A stretch of 64,000 nucleotides of DNA from Eonycteris spelaea (GCA_003508835.1 PUFA01000066.1:3410001-3474000); one strand, 5' to 3'; shown: positions 29,062-39,724, counted from the stretch's first letter. Notes: a model not told the origin generated them from the letters alone. Made by a program: numbers and translations.

Positions 29062-29508
29062 TGTGCCAAACAGTGTTTTCCAAAAAGAAGTGTCTAAGTC
29101 CCAACCCTCAAAACCTGTGAGTGTCACCTTTGGTGCAGATGGAACTAACGTAGGAATCGTGCGGTGAGATTACCCTGGATTTACGGTCCGCTCGAAAGCC
29201 TATGACTGGGGTTCTTATAAGACAAAAGAGAGGAGATCGGAGATACGGAGACACAGAGGGGACGTCTGCATGAAGATGGAGGTGGAGATTAGAGCCACGT
29301 GGCCATGAGCCGAGGAATGGCAAGAATTGCTGGTGGCCACCGGAAGCCAGGAGAGGGACCTGGAGTGGATTCTCTCTCAGAGCTTCCAGAAGGAACCAAA
29401 CTTGCTGACAGCTCGGATCCGATTTCTGGCCTCCAGAACCATGAGAATAAAATTTTGCGTTTTTAAGTCACTGAATTTGTGATGGCCGTTCTGGGAAACT
29501 AACGCAAG
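29062..29508 (+). mobile_element. MaLR/MLT1-like LTR inserted in an L1
   Basis: Runs from a GTCTAAGTCCCAACCCTCAA region through TTCTTATAAGACAAAAGAGA and ACGTGGCCATGAGCC to CTGGCCTCCAGAACCATGAG, a poly(A)-like AATAAAATT, and a GGGAAACTAACGCAAG end. The layout is that of an MLT1 LTR. The L1 text is continuous once this block is removed. Confidence 0.75.
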
Positions 29509-29680
29509 TTCCATCCAAACAGTGGTGTGTGTCAATTGCCTTTCTTTTTTATTTCTGGGTGGTACCCATGATGTGGATTGTAGTGCAGTTTATTTAAATC
29601 ATTCATCTGGGTTATTTTCCGTTTGGAGCTCTTATTCTTTTTAAAAGCTACTATAAATATAAATATGCTTATTTTTTATA
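29509..29680 (-). repeat. L1 LINE fragment, right part
   Basis: ACCCATGATGTGGATTGTAG, TGCAGTTTATTTAAATCATT and a GTTTGGAGCTCTTATTC-like stretch continue the inverted L1 begun at 28560. Confidence 0.65.
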
Positions 29681-30454
29681 AATTTTACTTTTATTTTTCA
29701 AGATAAAGTCCCAAACTTCTTCCCCCTCCAATATTGACTCTGAAATTAGGGTCCCCATTTTAAGTAGACTTACCATAAAACAGCCTTTCTCTAGTGCCCG
29801 TTATACTAGCTAAGGCCTGCCGTCCTCAGCTCATCCAGCTATAAGAATTGCAACCTAGATGATTTTCAGACAGGAGCGCAAGCTAAATTGGCCAGAATTA
29901 ATGCAAAGTGAAGGCCTGCCTTGAGTAAGTAGAGCTCAGAAACTGGGTCTAAAGACTCTCCCCCCAGCCTTGTCTTCTTACATCTGGGGATTACCATTCA
30001 GTCCAGCTGACATGGCATATGGAGGGCCACAGGAAAGACACGCAGACCACACAGGGTACACTTGCCCCTTGACACGCATGAGGAGTTGGAAAGAATGTTC
30101 CAGTAGCCTCGGGAAGGAAGGCTATTGAATAGAGAAGCTTACAGGGGTCGGCTGGGGTTGTGCCGCCCTTCTGTTCTCGGCCAGGGCTAGCTGGGCGGCT
30201 AATTCAGCTCCTCTCTCGCTCCTTGCCGCCTTCAGATCGTTTCGGAGCACTTTCTCTGTGCCATCATTGGGGGTGCAGTGGTAAGGTAGGTACATGCTTT
30301 ACTCCCCAAATCCATGTCATAATGGAAAAGAATCATTCAAAACAAAACAAAACAGGTACACAACCAGAACCAGCTACGTAATTTGCATAATTCCTTTGTT
30401 CAACCACCATTAAGAATTTCACCACAGAGACTGCAAAGAATTAAACCGTGGGGG
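29681..30454. other. Intergenic, no gene seen
   Basis: Unassigned sequence with no clear repeat. A G run (30451-30461) adjoins the next MER20-like element. Confidence 0.5.
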
Positions 30455-30685
30455 GGGGGGGCGGGGGCTGTGTGACGGCGCATGCGCTGTGGCCCTGAAC
30501 GCAATGATAGTATGTGGGCTATTTGGTGATGTCTGGAGGCGTTTTGGTCACACCTGGGGAGGGGCACCTGGTGGGTAGGGACTGGGGAAGCTGCTAAACA
30601 TCCCACAAGGCATAGGACAGACTCACCACAAGAATTTATCTGACCCAAATTTCAGTTGTGTCAAGGTTGAGAAATCCCGCTTCCG
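30455..30685 (+). mobile_element. MER20-like hAT-Charlie DNA transposon remnant
   Basis: GGTGATGTCTGGAGGCGTTT, GCTGCTAAACATCCCACAAG, GCATAGGACAGACTCACCAC and GTTGAGAAATCCCGC match the MER20 pattern. The left end is replaced by a G-rich tract. Confidence 0.7.
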
Positions 30686-31229
30686 TCAATGACAATTTTG
30701 ATATCGGCAGAAAGAAAAGAATACAGAAGGTGTTGTGAAAATACACAGCCATGGCATCCACCTTGAAGGAAAGGCCCTTTGAGCCGAGACAAGAAGAAGG
30801 AGTATGAATGAGCCAGGCCTGGGAGGTGGCAGATGGGGGGAATTAGGGCGTCAGCTCTTCACATCCTTTCCTTCTCTGGGGAGCTTCTGGGGAGAAAGAT
30901 GTGGGTTTTAGGAAGAGGAAGTGAACATTCCACCTGTATAACTAAGAAAGCTACCTGGGGACTGCGCTTAGGTACAGCCAACCTTGCTAATATGTTCTCT
31001 CCACCCCCACGTGCACTTCCCCTACTTACCGCCCCAGCCTGCAGGCCACCTGAGGGAACGAAGCTGTCCTGTCAGCTCCCCAGACTACATCCCCACCAAG
31101 CTTTAAAAAAAAAAAAAAAAAAGGAGACAGCAAAGGGCCAAAGCGCCCATCCCAGTTCCTTCTCCCCGCCTGGCCAGCTGGACAAAGGCGAGGGGAGAGT
31201 GGGCGAGGGAGGGTCGCGAGAAGCCAGGA
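30686..31229. other. Intergenic with an A-tract
   Basis: Unassigned. A run of 18 A lies at 31105-31122. The 172-codon plus frame at 30833-31351 passes through both the poly-A and poly-T tracts and is not credible as a gene. Confidence 0.55.
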
Positions 31230-31590
31230 CTCTTACTCCACCCGGCTGCAGAATGAGATCACCTGGGGACCTCGGAAAGCCCTGGTCTTCCAGCCTACAT
31301 GAAGCCAGAACTGAAGGGGCCAGGCACGGGGCTTTTTTTTTTTTTTTTTAAGCTTCCCTCTCCCAGCTTTGGCAGATAAACCACAGGATGCCCAGTTAAC
31401 TTCGTATTTCAGAAAAACAGCAGGTACGTTTTTCAGTTCAAGTATGGGACACACTTACGTTACAAACGTTGTTTACTGGATGCGCAAAGTGAACTGGGCC
31501 TCTTGCGTTTTTATTCGCTGATTCCTGGCAGCCCTGTGACCCCAGAGGACGCCCACGTGCAGCCAAGACTGAGAACCACTGAACCCAGGA
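31230..31590 (+). mobile_element. Possible MER5A-like element interrupted by other sequence
   Basis: The left part (GGCTGCAGAATGAGATCACC, then TGGGGACCTCGGAAAG) and right part (CCCACGTGCAGCCAAGACTG, then AGAACCACTG) look like the two ends of a MER5A element. About 220 bp between them, including a 17-T tract at 31333-31349, is foreign to it. Confidence 0.45.
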
Positions 31591-32330
31591 ACTAGGAAGG
31601 AAATAGGTGTCCTCCCCCCATATCCTCCCACGTTTGGGTCTCTTGATCCTAAAGCACAACTTTTAAGTCCGTGGATGACCCTGGCGGGCGGTCCCCATGG
31701 GGGAATAGCAGACCTTCAGGCCAGTCAGTCCTGTGCCTCTCCTCTTGAACCCCAATCTCAGCCAGTGCTCCTTGTGGATTCTTCTAGACCGGCCGACTGA
31801 CTGGCTCAGCAGAGGGCCGGGAAAAACACGTTCTTTAAATCAACAGAAAGCCTACTCCGTACTGCTCACTGAGAGTGAATTCCCATCTCCGGTTATGGTC
31901 AGCTTTGTTACGCGAAGTGGCTCAGCAGTGGTCCGATGATGAGATTGCACACACTCCCATAATAAAACGGACACCAATTGTTTTTGTGGCTTGGCACTCA
32001 GCCTTTAATTCCTTCGGGTTTCAGTTTACTTGCGATTTCAGTTACCAGGAAACTTTGGGCATTACTTGGTCCCAGAGAATATAACAACCCTTTCTTAGTC
32101 AAAGGTGGAGTCACTGGACAGTTAACAGCGGCAAGCGAGCATGGGACACTCTGATTGGCCAGGCTTGAGTCACACGCCCACCCCTGCGGTGGCTCTGGTT
32201 TTACAATGCAGGTTTTACTATTATTTAGAAATGGCGAGGCTAAGTAACTCCCCGCCATTGAAAGGATAGCTTTAAACTCACAGATCCCAAGAGGCGCGGG
32301 GCATGCATGGGGCCCAATGAGGGGAGGGAC
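31591..32330. other. Intergenic, possible upstream part of a repeat
   Basis: Unassigned. 31930-32330 may belong to the same element as 32331-32720, but its counterpart at 45.6 kb is too diverged to align by eye. Confidence 0.4.
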
Positions 32331-32720
32331 TGGGGTTGATCAGGAGGCTGGGGATGGTGGTGGCGGGAACGGGAACGTGGACGGGAGCCGGGAGGCAGGT
32401 CAGCAGGTTTCGGATTGGCTAGTGTGAATGAGTTCAGTGGCTCTGGAATCTGGGAGTGGACCCCGCTGCCCAGTACCTCACCCAGGGTGATTTCGGCAGG
32501 TGCCCGAGGCTAGGAGTGTGAGAGCCTGAAAACGGAGGTGGCTGGGGTTATAGGCACTGGCTGGTTAGTTTTCCGGCGAAAACGGCATTCCAGGGTGAGC
32601 TGTCTACTGTCTCTGGAAATTAACTAACTCAGGGAGGGGCAGCTCCTCCAGCATCAGCAGGGCCCCCGGATGTCAAAGCATCAAACATACATAATAAACA
32701 TATGATTAATACAGTTCTCC
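32331..32720 (+). repeat. Unnamed dispersed repeat, copy A
   Basis: Shares ordered blocks with 45700-46105: GTTCAGTGGCTCTG versus GTCAGTGGCTCTG, GAGTGTGAGAGCCTGA in both, a GGGAGGGGCAGCTCC-like block versus GGGAGGTGCAGTCTC, and ATGTCAAAGCATCA versus ATATCAAAGGATCA. Probably an LTR-type element; family not identified. Confidence 0.6.
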
Positions 32721-33160
32721 AATTCAAAAGTTCAGTTTCTGTGGCCAGAAGTGGAGAGAGATGCTGGGCAGCCAGAAGTAAAAGATACCCACGATGCAAA
32801 CACAATCCCAGCCCTTTCTGACCTCAAATTAGGACTACGAGCACTCCCAGATGGGCGCCTTTCTTTTTTTCCTGGGATTCACTGCACCCACAGGCCTCCT
32901 GGTGAGGCCCGTCCTGGGGTCCCTGACAAAACGTCCAGGTCTTCTCCAGGCTTCTCGGTCCCATGTCACTGGGTCCACCGGTCCACATCTGTCCCCGTCA
33001 GTCATTCCGATCACTGTCAGGAAAAGCCGCAGTCTCGAGGGGCTGCCGTTCTCACTTCCTTGGCACCAGGCCCTCTGGCACCATCCGAAACGGTGCCTGC
33101 TGTCGCCAGGAGCAGAGGGTGATCGAGCAATTTACTATGTTTTGTCTTTGGGCGTAACGG
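32721..33160. other. Intergenic, unassigned
   Basis: Moderately GC-rich unique sequence. Overlapping open frames at 32751-33261 on the plus strand show no recognisable domain. Confidence 0.45.
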
Positions 33161-33164
33161 GATC

Positions 33165-33840
33165 GTTAGTCACCTCCAAGGCGCAAGCGCTGGGCAAAGT
33201 GAGAGACGCGCCGTCATGGCAGCTGCCATTGGGGCAGAGAGAAGACTTTGTCAGGCTTTGAGGCCCTTGGGGCTGTTTAAGGAGCTTTGTCCTTTTTGTT
33301 CCCACCTCTTTATTCATGGAGACCCTCCCCCAGGGAGCAGGGTGTGCATCAGAAGGTGCCTCTTTGTGGTCGAGTCACAGAGGTGAGAGCGGATGACGCA
33401 AGGTGGCCTTGCGCGTGGGTCCTGGAGTCCGGGTGGGGCGAGGGGCGCGCGCGCCGCCTTCGGGAGGCTTTTGCGCTCAGCCCGCACAGCCTTCTCCTTT
33501 CTCTGCCCGCCTGTGTTAGCCTCGCGTTGCTCCCGCAGGAGTTGGTTTTTCTCTGTTGCCTGCCAATCGCCCGCACCGAGCAGTTTCCCCTGGCAGGGGA
33601 CCGAAGTTTGGGTTTTCGTGAGAAATTGTTTTTGAGAGAATTCTTGATCGATATGAACCCAGAGAAGTTTGCTTTGCTACACCGATCTGCCCCGCCAAAC
33701 CCTCCTTTGGGTCTGAAAGCGGCGCTGCCGTCCTTGCTGGTGCCGAGGCCACAAACCTTGGCATCATTCTTGCCGCTTCTCTTCCTCTTCTTGCCACATC
33801 TAACGGTCAGCACACCCTGTTGGTCTGTCTCCAGGATACT
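33165..33840. promoter_or_regulatory. GC/CpG-rich unique patch, candidate promoter or enhancer
   Basis: CpG dinucleotides cluster here (for example GCGCAAGCGC, GGGGCGCGCGCGCCGCC, CCGCACCGAGC) in a region otherwise made of CpG-poor old repeats. No repeat family is recognised. A 202-codon plus frame (33287-33895) and a 154-codon minus frame (33349-33813) overlap, as expected by chance in GC-rich DNA. No transcript evidence is available. Confidence 0.35.
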
Positions 33841-33889
33841 CCCAGCGTCTGCCTATTTTTCACCATTGGGCATAGCACCAACGCTTCTA

Positions 33890-34480
33890 GCCTGAACCAT
33901 CACATTCCGTTCTCCCTGCTCCTACCTGGCCCACATGCCTGTCCTCCCAAAGCAGCCAGAGGGGATCTGTTAACACCTAGGTGCTGTCCTGCCACACCTG
34001 TGCTCAAAACCTCCCTGGGCTCCCGTCTCATTCAGAGTAAAAACCAAGTCGCCCAGAGCACGGCCTGCTGCTCCTGTTCTCTTTCCTCTTTCCTTCTCAC
34101 TCTGCCCAGCTGCACTGCCTCGTTGCCCACCCTCCACACACCGACGTGCCCCAGGGCCTTTGCATAGGCTACTCCTTCCGCTTCGTCCAAATGCCACCTT
34201 CGCAGGGAGGCCTTCCCCAATCACTTAATTTGAGCAATTTAAAATGAAAAAGTCTAATTTAAAATCGCGTATCCTCTTGCGTTTCCATGCTTTGCTTTGC
34301 TTCCTGGCTTGTCGTCCTCTGGCTTACCAGTTCTCCTTGTTTATTTGTTTACTGTCTGTCTCCATCACGAGAACAGTAGCTCTATGACGGCGGGACGTGT
34401 GACTGTTTTCTTCCCTCCTGTATCCTGGTGTCCAGAGCACAATAGGTGCTCAATAAATATTTGGCAAATGATTGACTGAA
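33890..34480 (+). repeat. L2 LINE 3' region
   Basis: A long, fairly well kept L2: AACCTCCCTGGGCTCCCGTC, CCAGGGCCTTTGCATAGGCT, GCAGGGAGGCCTTCCCCAAT, and the tail GGTGCTCAATAAATATTTGG. Open frames inside are repeat-derived. Confidence 0.85.
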
Positions 34481-35014
34481 TCACTCTGGCAACCGTCTTA
34501 TGATCTAAAGAAGGTTTTGGAATTGTTGATGACCCTTTTAAAAAAAAAATCTGTGTGATGTGTCTGGGTTTTGGGTATACACAAGGCTTCTGCTTTTGTC
34601 CAGAGCTCTGAGGGGCAGCTCCCTTGCCCATTTGGTGGCTGAGGGAATGAGTAACCTATTACTCTTCCTTGTGAGTGAAAAGTTCCATTGATACTGTGGC
34701 TACACATTCTTTAAAAATGTCAGTGGGGATGAGTCATGGGCTGAGGGATTGCACCATGGAGCTGGCCCATGAGCCGACTCGATGACTAAATTTCTCCCAT
34801 GTGATGTCACTAGAGTCAGAGACACCCCACCCCCACCCCCACCCCTGCCCTTACCAGGAGGGAAAAGAAATTTCACCGTGGATGCCTGACCTGTCTTGGG
34901 TCTGACTCTGCCGGGCCGAGGCTGTGTGGCATAGGTCAAAGGCATGACTTTCCTGGGACACTTCTGTCTGGCAAGTCACTCCACTTCTCTGAGTTTCATT
35001 GTGTTGTAAAGTGG
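34481..35014. other. Intergenic with a C-rich tract
   Basis: Unassigned, apart from the CCCCA tract at 34825-34845 (four runs of at least four C). Confidence 0.5.
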
Positions 35015-35480
35015 GGATGTCATTCATTCATTCAACCAATATCTACTGAACACTGGAGAGGGGCTGAGATGTTGAGTGAGCCAGCCAGACAGGGACCTGT
35101 TTCCTCAGAGTTCGCAGTTGGCTAGAGAACGGATGATAAGCAGGTAAGAAACGAAAGACCATAATGGCACTATGGAGAATGTCATGAAGGGAGCATGACA
35201 GGATGGTGGCATAGAGAGCTGGGGGCCAGCCAGGTTGGGGCCAGTGTTATCAGGGCCACCAGGAGGAGATGGCACCAGGCAGACGAGCCAGGCGAAAATC
35301 TGCGTAGAGGGGCCAGCAAGCGCAGTCTCCAAGGTAGGAAAAAGCCCTGTGTGTTTGAGGTCAGAGGCCAGCGTGGCTGGAGTGAGGGGAGGGGAGGAGA
35401 GGTGACAAGACAAGGTCAGGGGCAGAGGGATTGAGGAGACATGGTGAAGAATTTGGGTTTTGGTCTATGGACCCACCAAG
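35015..35480 (-). repeat. L2 LINE 3' region
   Basis: The plus strand begins TCATTCATTCATTCAACCAA TATCTACTGAACA and continues AGACAGGGACCTGTTTCCTC, then GCCAGCGTGGCTGGAGTGAG, the inverted L2 order. Confidence 0.75.
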
Positions 35481-36164
35481 GACAAAATGTCCCAAGTGGC
35501 CTAAAGTGAGTCCTGCCTTCTGGTGTGTTTTGGCTGGTGGGGCCGAGGCCAGACCTCCCGGTGGGCTTTCCCCTGGGCTTCAGAGGTTCCCAGGAGAAAG
35601 CCAGGCTGTCCAGGGCAGTGCTATACTGGGAAACCAGAGAGGGATCCTGGACAGGGTGCAGGGGGGGCTGGCTGAGTCTGGCTCACCTTTTACCCCAGCC
35701 ACGTTTGAGCCCTCAGTGACCCTTTAACAGCAGCGGCGTGGTGAGTGGGCTCCTGGTAAGTTGCTTCAACGCTGCAGGTCCCCCTTTCCCTGGCTCCCAT
35801 CAGAGCATCGCGTCTCCCGTGTTCAGTCTCTGAGGAAAGCGAATTCTGGCGCTTACTTGCCGTCTTTCTGATTTTCTGCTTCAGAAATTCAAGATCAGCA
35901 CAACAGTGCCGTCTCACTACCAGGAGGGGGCGCTAGACCACTTAAAAAAAAATGTCACGGACACGAGCACTTAAAAAAATGTATCCTTTTTGGAAATCAA
36001 CTTTTAAAAACTAAAAACACACTTTAGTCTCATTTTTAGTAATAATATCCGTGAAATCATAGGTTTTCTGCACTGGCTTAAGCTTTTCCCTAATAGCCAT
36101 GAAAATAAATAGATCCCAATCGCCATCACAATAGCAATACAGTGCTTCCTGCTCTAACTGCTTT
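35481..36164. other. Intergenic, unassigned
   Basis: No gene or clear repeat. A CCAGGAGGGGGCGCTAGACC stretch at 35920-35939 resembles a CTCF core site. Confidence 0.45.
35920..35939. promoter_or_regulatory. CTCF-like motif
   Basis: CCAGGAGGGGGCGCTAGACC fits the well-known CTCF core (CCASNAGRKGGC) closely. It is in unique sequence between MOCS3 and KCNG1. Occupancy is inferred only. Confidence 0.5.
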
Positions 36165-36260
36165 ATAAACATGCCCTCGTTTAACACACTCACAACACTA
36201 CGAGGTGTGTACCATTATTATCCCTCCGTTAAAGATGAAGAACTGAGGCACGGCTACCAG
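36165..36260 (-). repeat. MIR SINE fragment
   Basis: ACCATTATTATCCCTCCGTT then AAAGATGAAGAACTGAGGCA is the middle of a minus-oriented MIR. Confidence 0.65.
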
Positions 36261-36289
36261 ATGTGCCTTGGCAAGTGTGGGAAGTGCTT

Positions 36290-36540
36290 GCTTATGTGGA
36301 ATCTGAAATGGTCAAAACCACAGAAACAGGAGGGTGACTGGAGGTTGCCGGGTGCTGAGGGCAGAAAAGAGGAAACTGGGGAGTTGAGTTGTTGAATGGA
36401 TATAGAGTTTCGTTTTGCAAGATGAAAAAGTTCTGGAGATTTGTTTCACAACAATGTGAATGCACTTAACACTTCTGACCTGTACCCATGGAATGGTTCC
36501 TATGGTAAATTTTATGTCATTTTTTTTTTTTAACCATCAT
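36290..36540 (+). repeat. L1 LINE 3' UTR fragment
   Basis: GACTGGAGGTTGCCGGGTGC, AGATGAAAAAGTTCTGGAGA, CAACAATGTGAATGCACTTA and GGTAAATTTTATGTCATTTT follow the L1 3' end in plus orientation. Confidence 0.75.
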
Positions 36541-36929
36541 TAACAAAATTTTTTTTAAGGAGGATAAAAGTTTTTCTTGTTTAGGTCCAGCCATTTAGAT
36601 ATTCTCCAATGCAAAATAAAGGTTCAGGGACAAGAAACGCAGACTCCACAGCATGGTGTTGTTGGGTGTGCACAGAGTTTGGGGACCTCTCAGTCTACAC
36701 TGTGACATCCGTGCTCCCCTGGCATCACCCCAAAGACCTTATTGGGGAGAGGATTCTGAGAGCAGGTTGGACAGGGAGCTTGATCTAGTATGCCCCCCCT
36801 TTAAGTAAATATGTAGTCACTTTATCATCTAATTTATCTTTTCCCCAATAAATGTAATGAGACTCTACTAAATGTGGCTTCGAGGACTAAGCTTTAGATT
36901 TACTTAAGCTTTTTAATTTGGACTTAAAA

Positions 36930-37290
36930 AAAGATGTTTACATATGTTTTTTTAAAAAAACCCAAAGAATATAAAAAGAAAAGAATAAAAATTAAGCACT
37001 CTCCCCACCCAGCTCTGAGTCCCCCAGTTCCCTGCTCTAGAGATGCCCTGGTCATCAGCATCATGTGTCTCCTTCCTGAGATGATACGTGTGAGCATAAA
37101 CAAAGATGTAAAAGCGTCTTTCCCTTAAATGCACGTGTGAGCATAGGCTACACAGTGTTCAGCATCTTGCTTTTTTCACTTAATAAGGCCCTTTTGAGAT
37201 CGTTCTAGATCAGTGCCTGGTCACAAACCTGCTCCTTTTTAATGGCTCAATTGTGATTCCATGTATATATGTATATGATCAAATTAACCA
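36930..37290 (-). repeat. L1 LINE 3' region
   Basis: The plus strand reads AGCATCTTGCTTTTTTCACT, then a TTTGAGATCGTTCTAGATCA-like stretch, ATGGCTCAATTGTGATTCCA and TTAACCAGTTCTTTTGATAA, an inverted L1 3' UTR. Confidence 0.65.
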
Positions 37291-37312
37291 GTTCTTTTGA
37301 TAAAGGGGCTCC

Positions 37313-37333
37313 TTTTTTTTTTTTTTTTTTTTT
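37313..37333. repeat. Poly(T) tract
   Basis: An uninterrupted run of about 21 T. It may be the (inverted) poly(A) tail of a retroelement, but no clear body adjoins it. Confidence 0.8.
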
Positions 37334-37839
37334 GCCAAGTTCCCTTTGGCAGAGTGCTGAAGCCTATGAACCTTGTCTCAGAAAAGAAAAAAAAATGTTT
37401 TAAAGTGCATAAAGGAAAATACATAGGAACCCAGGGAAACCAATTATACAGAAATACAGTGCTACCCATGGACACTCTGGGAGTCTGTAGCTCCCAGGAT
37501 AAGGAGCCCTAACTGGTTTCTAGTCTATTTTCTACTACCAATATGAATTCGTGTGTGCTGCAGTCAACATCCTGGTACATTTGCCTACTTATTTCTGCAG
37601 GATAACTTTCCAGACATGGAATCGCTGGGGTAAAGATCTCAATTTTCTACCATGAGAGAGCACTGGCTTTTCATAAAGAAGAATATTTATAAAAATAAAA
37701 TATTGATATTCATAAAAAAAATAGTCCTAAAGAGTAGTAGTGAGGGTCAAATTAGACCAAAACAGAAGGATGCTTACCTTCTTTTTAGAGCAACAGGTGA
37801 TTAACAGAAAATACATAAATGATAAATAATTTTACTCAC

Positions 37840-37900
37840 TATTAAATTGTACACCTGGAACTTACTGGATTTTGTTAACCAATGTCACCATAAAAAAAGA
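37840..37900 (+). repeat. L1 LINE 3' terminus
   Basis: ATTGTACACCTGGAACTTAC and TTTTGTTAACCAATGTCACC followed by an A-rich tail. The sequence recalls the 3' end of young L1s in bats. Confidence 0.6.
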
Positions 37901-37982
37901 GCCCCACCTCATACTAACATCACCTTGGGAGTTAGGGTTTTAACACGGATTTTAGGTAGACATAAACGTTCAGTCCATAGCA
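37901..37982 (-). repeat. MaLR LTR fragment
   Basis: GCCCCACCTCATACTAACAT, GGGAGTTAGGGTTTTAACAC and AACGTTCAGTCCATAGC match the 5' part of a minus-oriented MaLR LTR. Confidence 0.6.
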
Positions 37983-38133
37983 CTACAGCACCTCGGGCAA
38001 GACAGTTTCTTTACCTATAAAAATTGGAACAATAGTAGCACCTCCCTAATAATATTATTATGAATATTTGTAAAGTGCTTAGAACTGTGACTTAAAGTGA
38101 GCAGTACCTAAAACTAAAAAGAGTTTGGGCAAA

Positions 38134-38197
38134 ATAGATAGATGATAGATAGATAGATAGATAGATACATACATACATACATACATACATACATACA
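38134..38197. repeat. (GATA)n then (CATA)n compound microsatellite
   Basis: GATA units at 38134-38166 run directly into CATA units at 38167-38197. Confidence 0.95.
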
Positions 38198-38799
38198 TTT
38201 AGTTATGAAGAAAATTGATTCTGGTGATGGGTAAAAAGGACTGATTGGGGAGGTGGGTTGTGGCACCTTAAAATAGGACGACCAAGGCAAACCCACAAAG
38301 GAGGTGATACATGAAGAACGAGAAGTAGCCAGGCATGTAAATATCTGGGACCAGATGGTATTCGTCTCGTGATTACATTATTCAACTTTTAAAACTGACT
38401 TTTAATTTGAGGTCGAAACCATAAGACTATGATGAGGGAAGTTCACCAAATACCTGCATTCGACATGGAACAGATGCTAAAGACAGCCGGAGCAGTTTCC
38501 CCTCGTTGATTATGGAAGGTTCCAGAAGAACATGAATAGACAAGAGTCTTGGAGAGAACTTCTTCCAGTTACACAGATTTATTAGGGTTCTTACCTCCTT
38601 TATGGAACTTGACGAACCTGAATAGTTACGAGCAGTGTCCCTGGGGAGAGCCGTCTGGACTCCAGGTTGTAGTTCATAGAGAGACCAGTAGGCGGGGGTG
38701 AAGGACAAGGAACAGACAGAACTTCTTTGCAGCCACCCTCACTCCCTGAGTCTAGCTCAAAAGTCTAAGTATGTAAATGCCAGCTTCTGGCACTTTTTT
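38198..38799. other. Intergenic, unassigned
   Basis: Sequence between two oppositely oriented L1 tails. No gene or named repeat seen. Confidence 0.45.
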
Positions 38800-38875
38800 A
38801 AAGATCTGTTGTTTTTATTTTATTTATTAATTTAACTTAATTTATTCTTTTGGTGACATTGGTTAATGAAAGCCG
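38800..38875 (-). repeat. L1 LINE 3' terminus (inverted)
   Basis: An AT-rich tail followed by TGGTGACATTGGTTAATGAA. 38851-38866 is the exact reverse complement of 37875-37890. Confidence 0.6.
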
Positions 38876-39724
38876 GTAAGTTTCAGCTTCTGGTCCTTTA
38901 ATTTGTCTGAATCCATATGAGTGGAAGGAAAGAAATGGTGAACATCTATGTAGCACTTGTTATGGGCCAAGGAACCTCAAAGCTTATTTTCAGGCAAACC
39001 TCTTTCTTCCGCCTTCTTCTTCCTCTTACTATATAAATCGGGGGTCATGCAGGGAACACCGATAAGGGGGAAAGGCTCGGGGTGCAAGAAACATGTACCC
39101 TTTTGTAATGTTTTTCATTTTCCCACTTCGGGTAAGCATCCTGAGTTCAGAGAAATATTTTTCTACTATTAAAAACATTGCAGCACTAAGAAACAGCCAT
39201 GGACACTCTGGCTGGAGGTCAGGCAGTGACCGGTCTGCCTGCTGCTGGTGGGGACTCTAAGCCAAGGGACAGCACATGCCCATCTAAAGGGGACAGCCAT
39301 TACTCAGCTGCACTCATGGCTGCTTGGAGGAAATACAGGCCTAGTGCTGCCAGAGGTTCAAATTTTGCAGAGAAGCCAGAAATCTGGATTTTTATGCAAA
39401 AGCTCCAGGTTTTGAAAGGTTAGTGACTCGCAATGCAGTGTTTGGTTCCAGTAGAAACGCTTCTATGGGCTGGTTGCTGTCTCCAAGGTCCCAGTATCCA
39501 CCTATAGAAAGAGCTGCTATTGGTCTTTGACTGAGGGAAGAAGGAAGCTCTAGTGTGTGTCGTCAGGTGTCCATGAGATTTTACATCTGTCACCTCATGT
39601 CACCATTGTCCACTTCATAATGTGGCCATCAGAGGGAGCTGAGACACTCAAGCCTCTGCCCTGGCGTCACTCAGTTAAAAAGAGACAAAACAGTGTTTGA
39701 AGTCAGACTGCACTGCCTCCTTCA
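38876..39724. other. Intergenic, no gene seen
   Basis: Unassigned. The short open frames (71-74 codons) show no recognisable similarity. Confidence 0.45.

Noticed and set aside
30833..31351. 172-codon plus frame
   Set aside because: It reads through an 18-A tract as poly-Lys and a 17-T tract as poly-Phe, and overlaps repeat remnants.
33890..34224. Frames at 33820-34167 (plus) and 33970-34224 (minus)
   Set aside because: They lie within an L2 LINE 3' region whose remaining sequence is non-coding.
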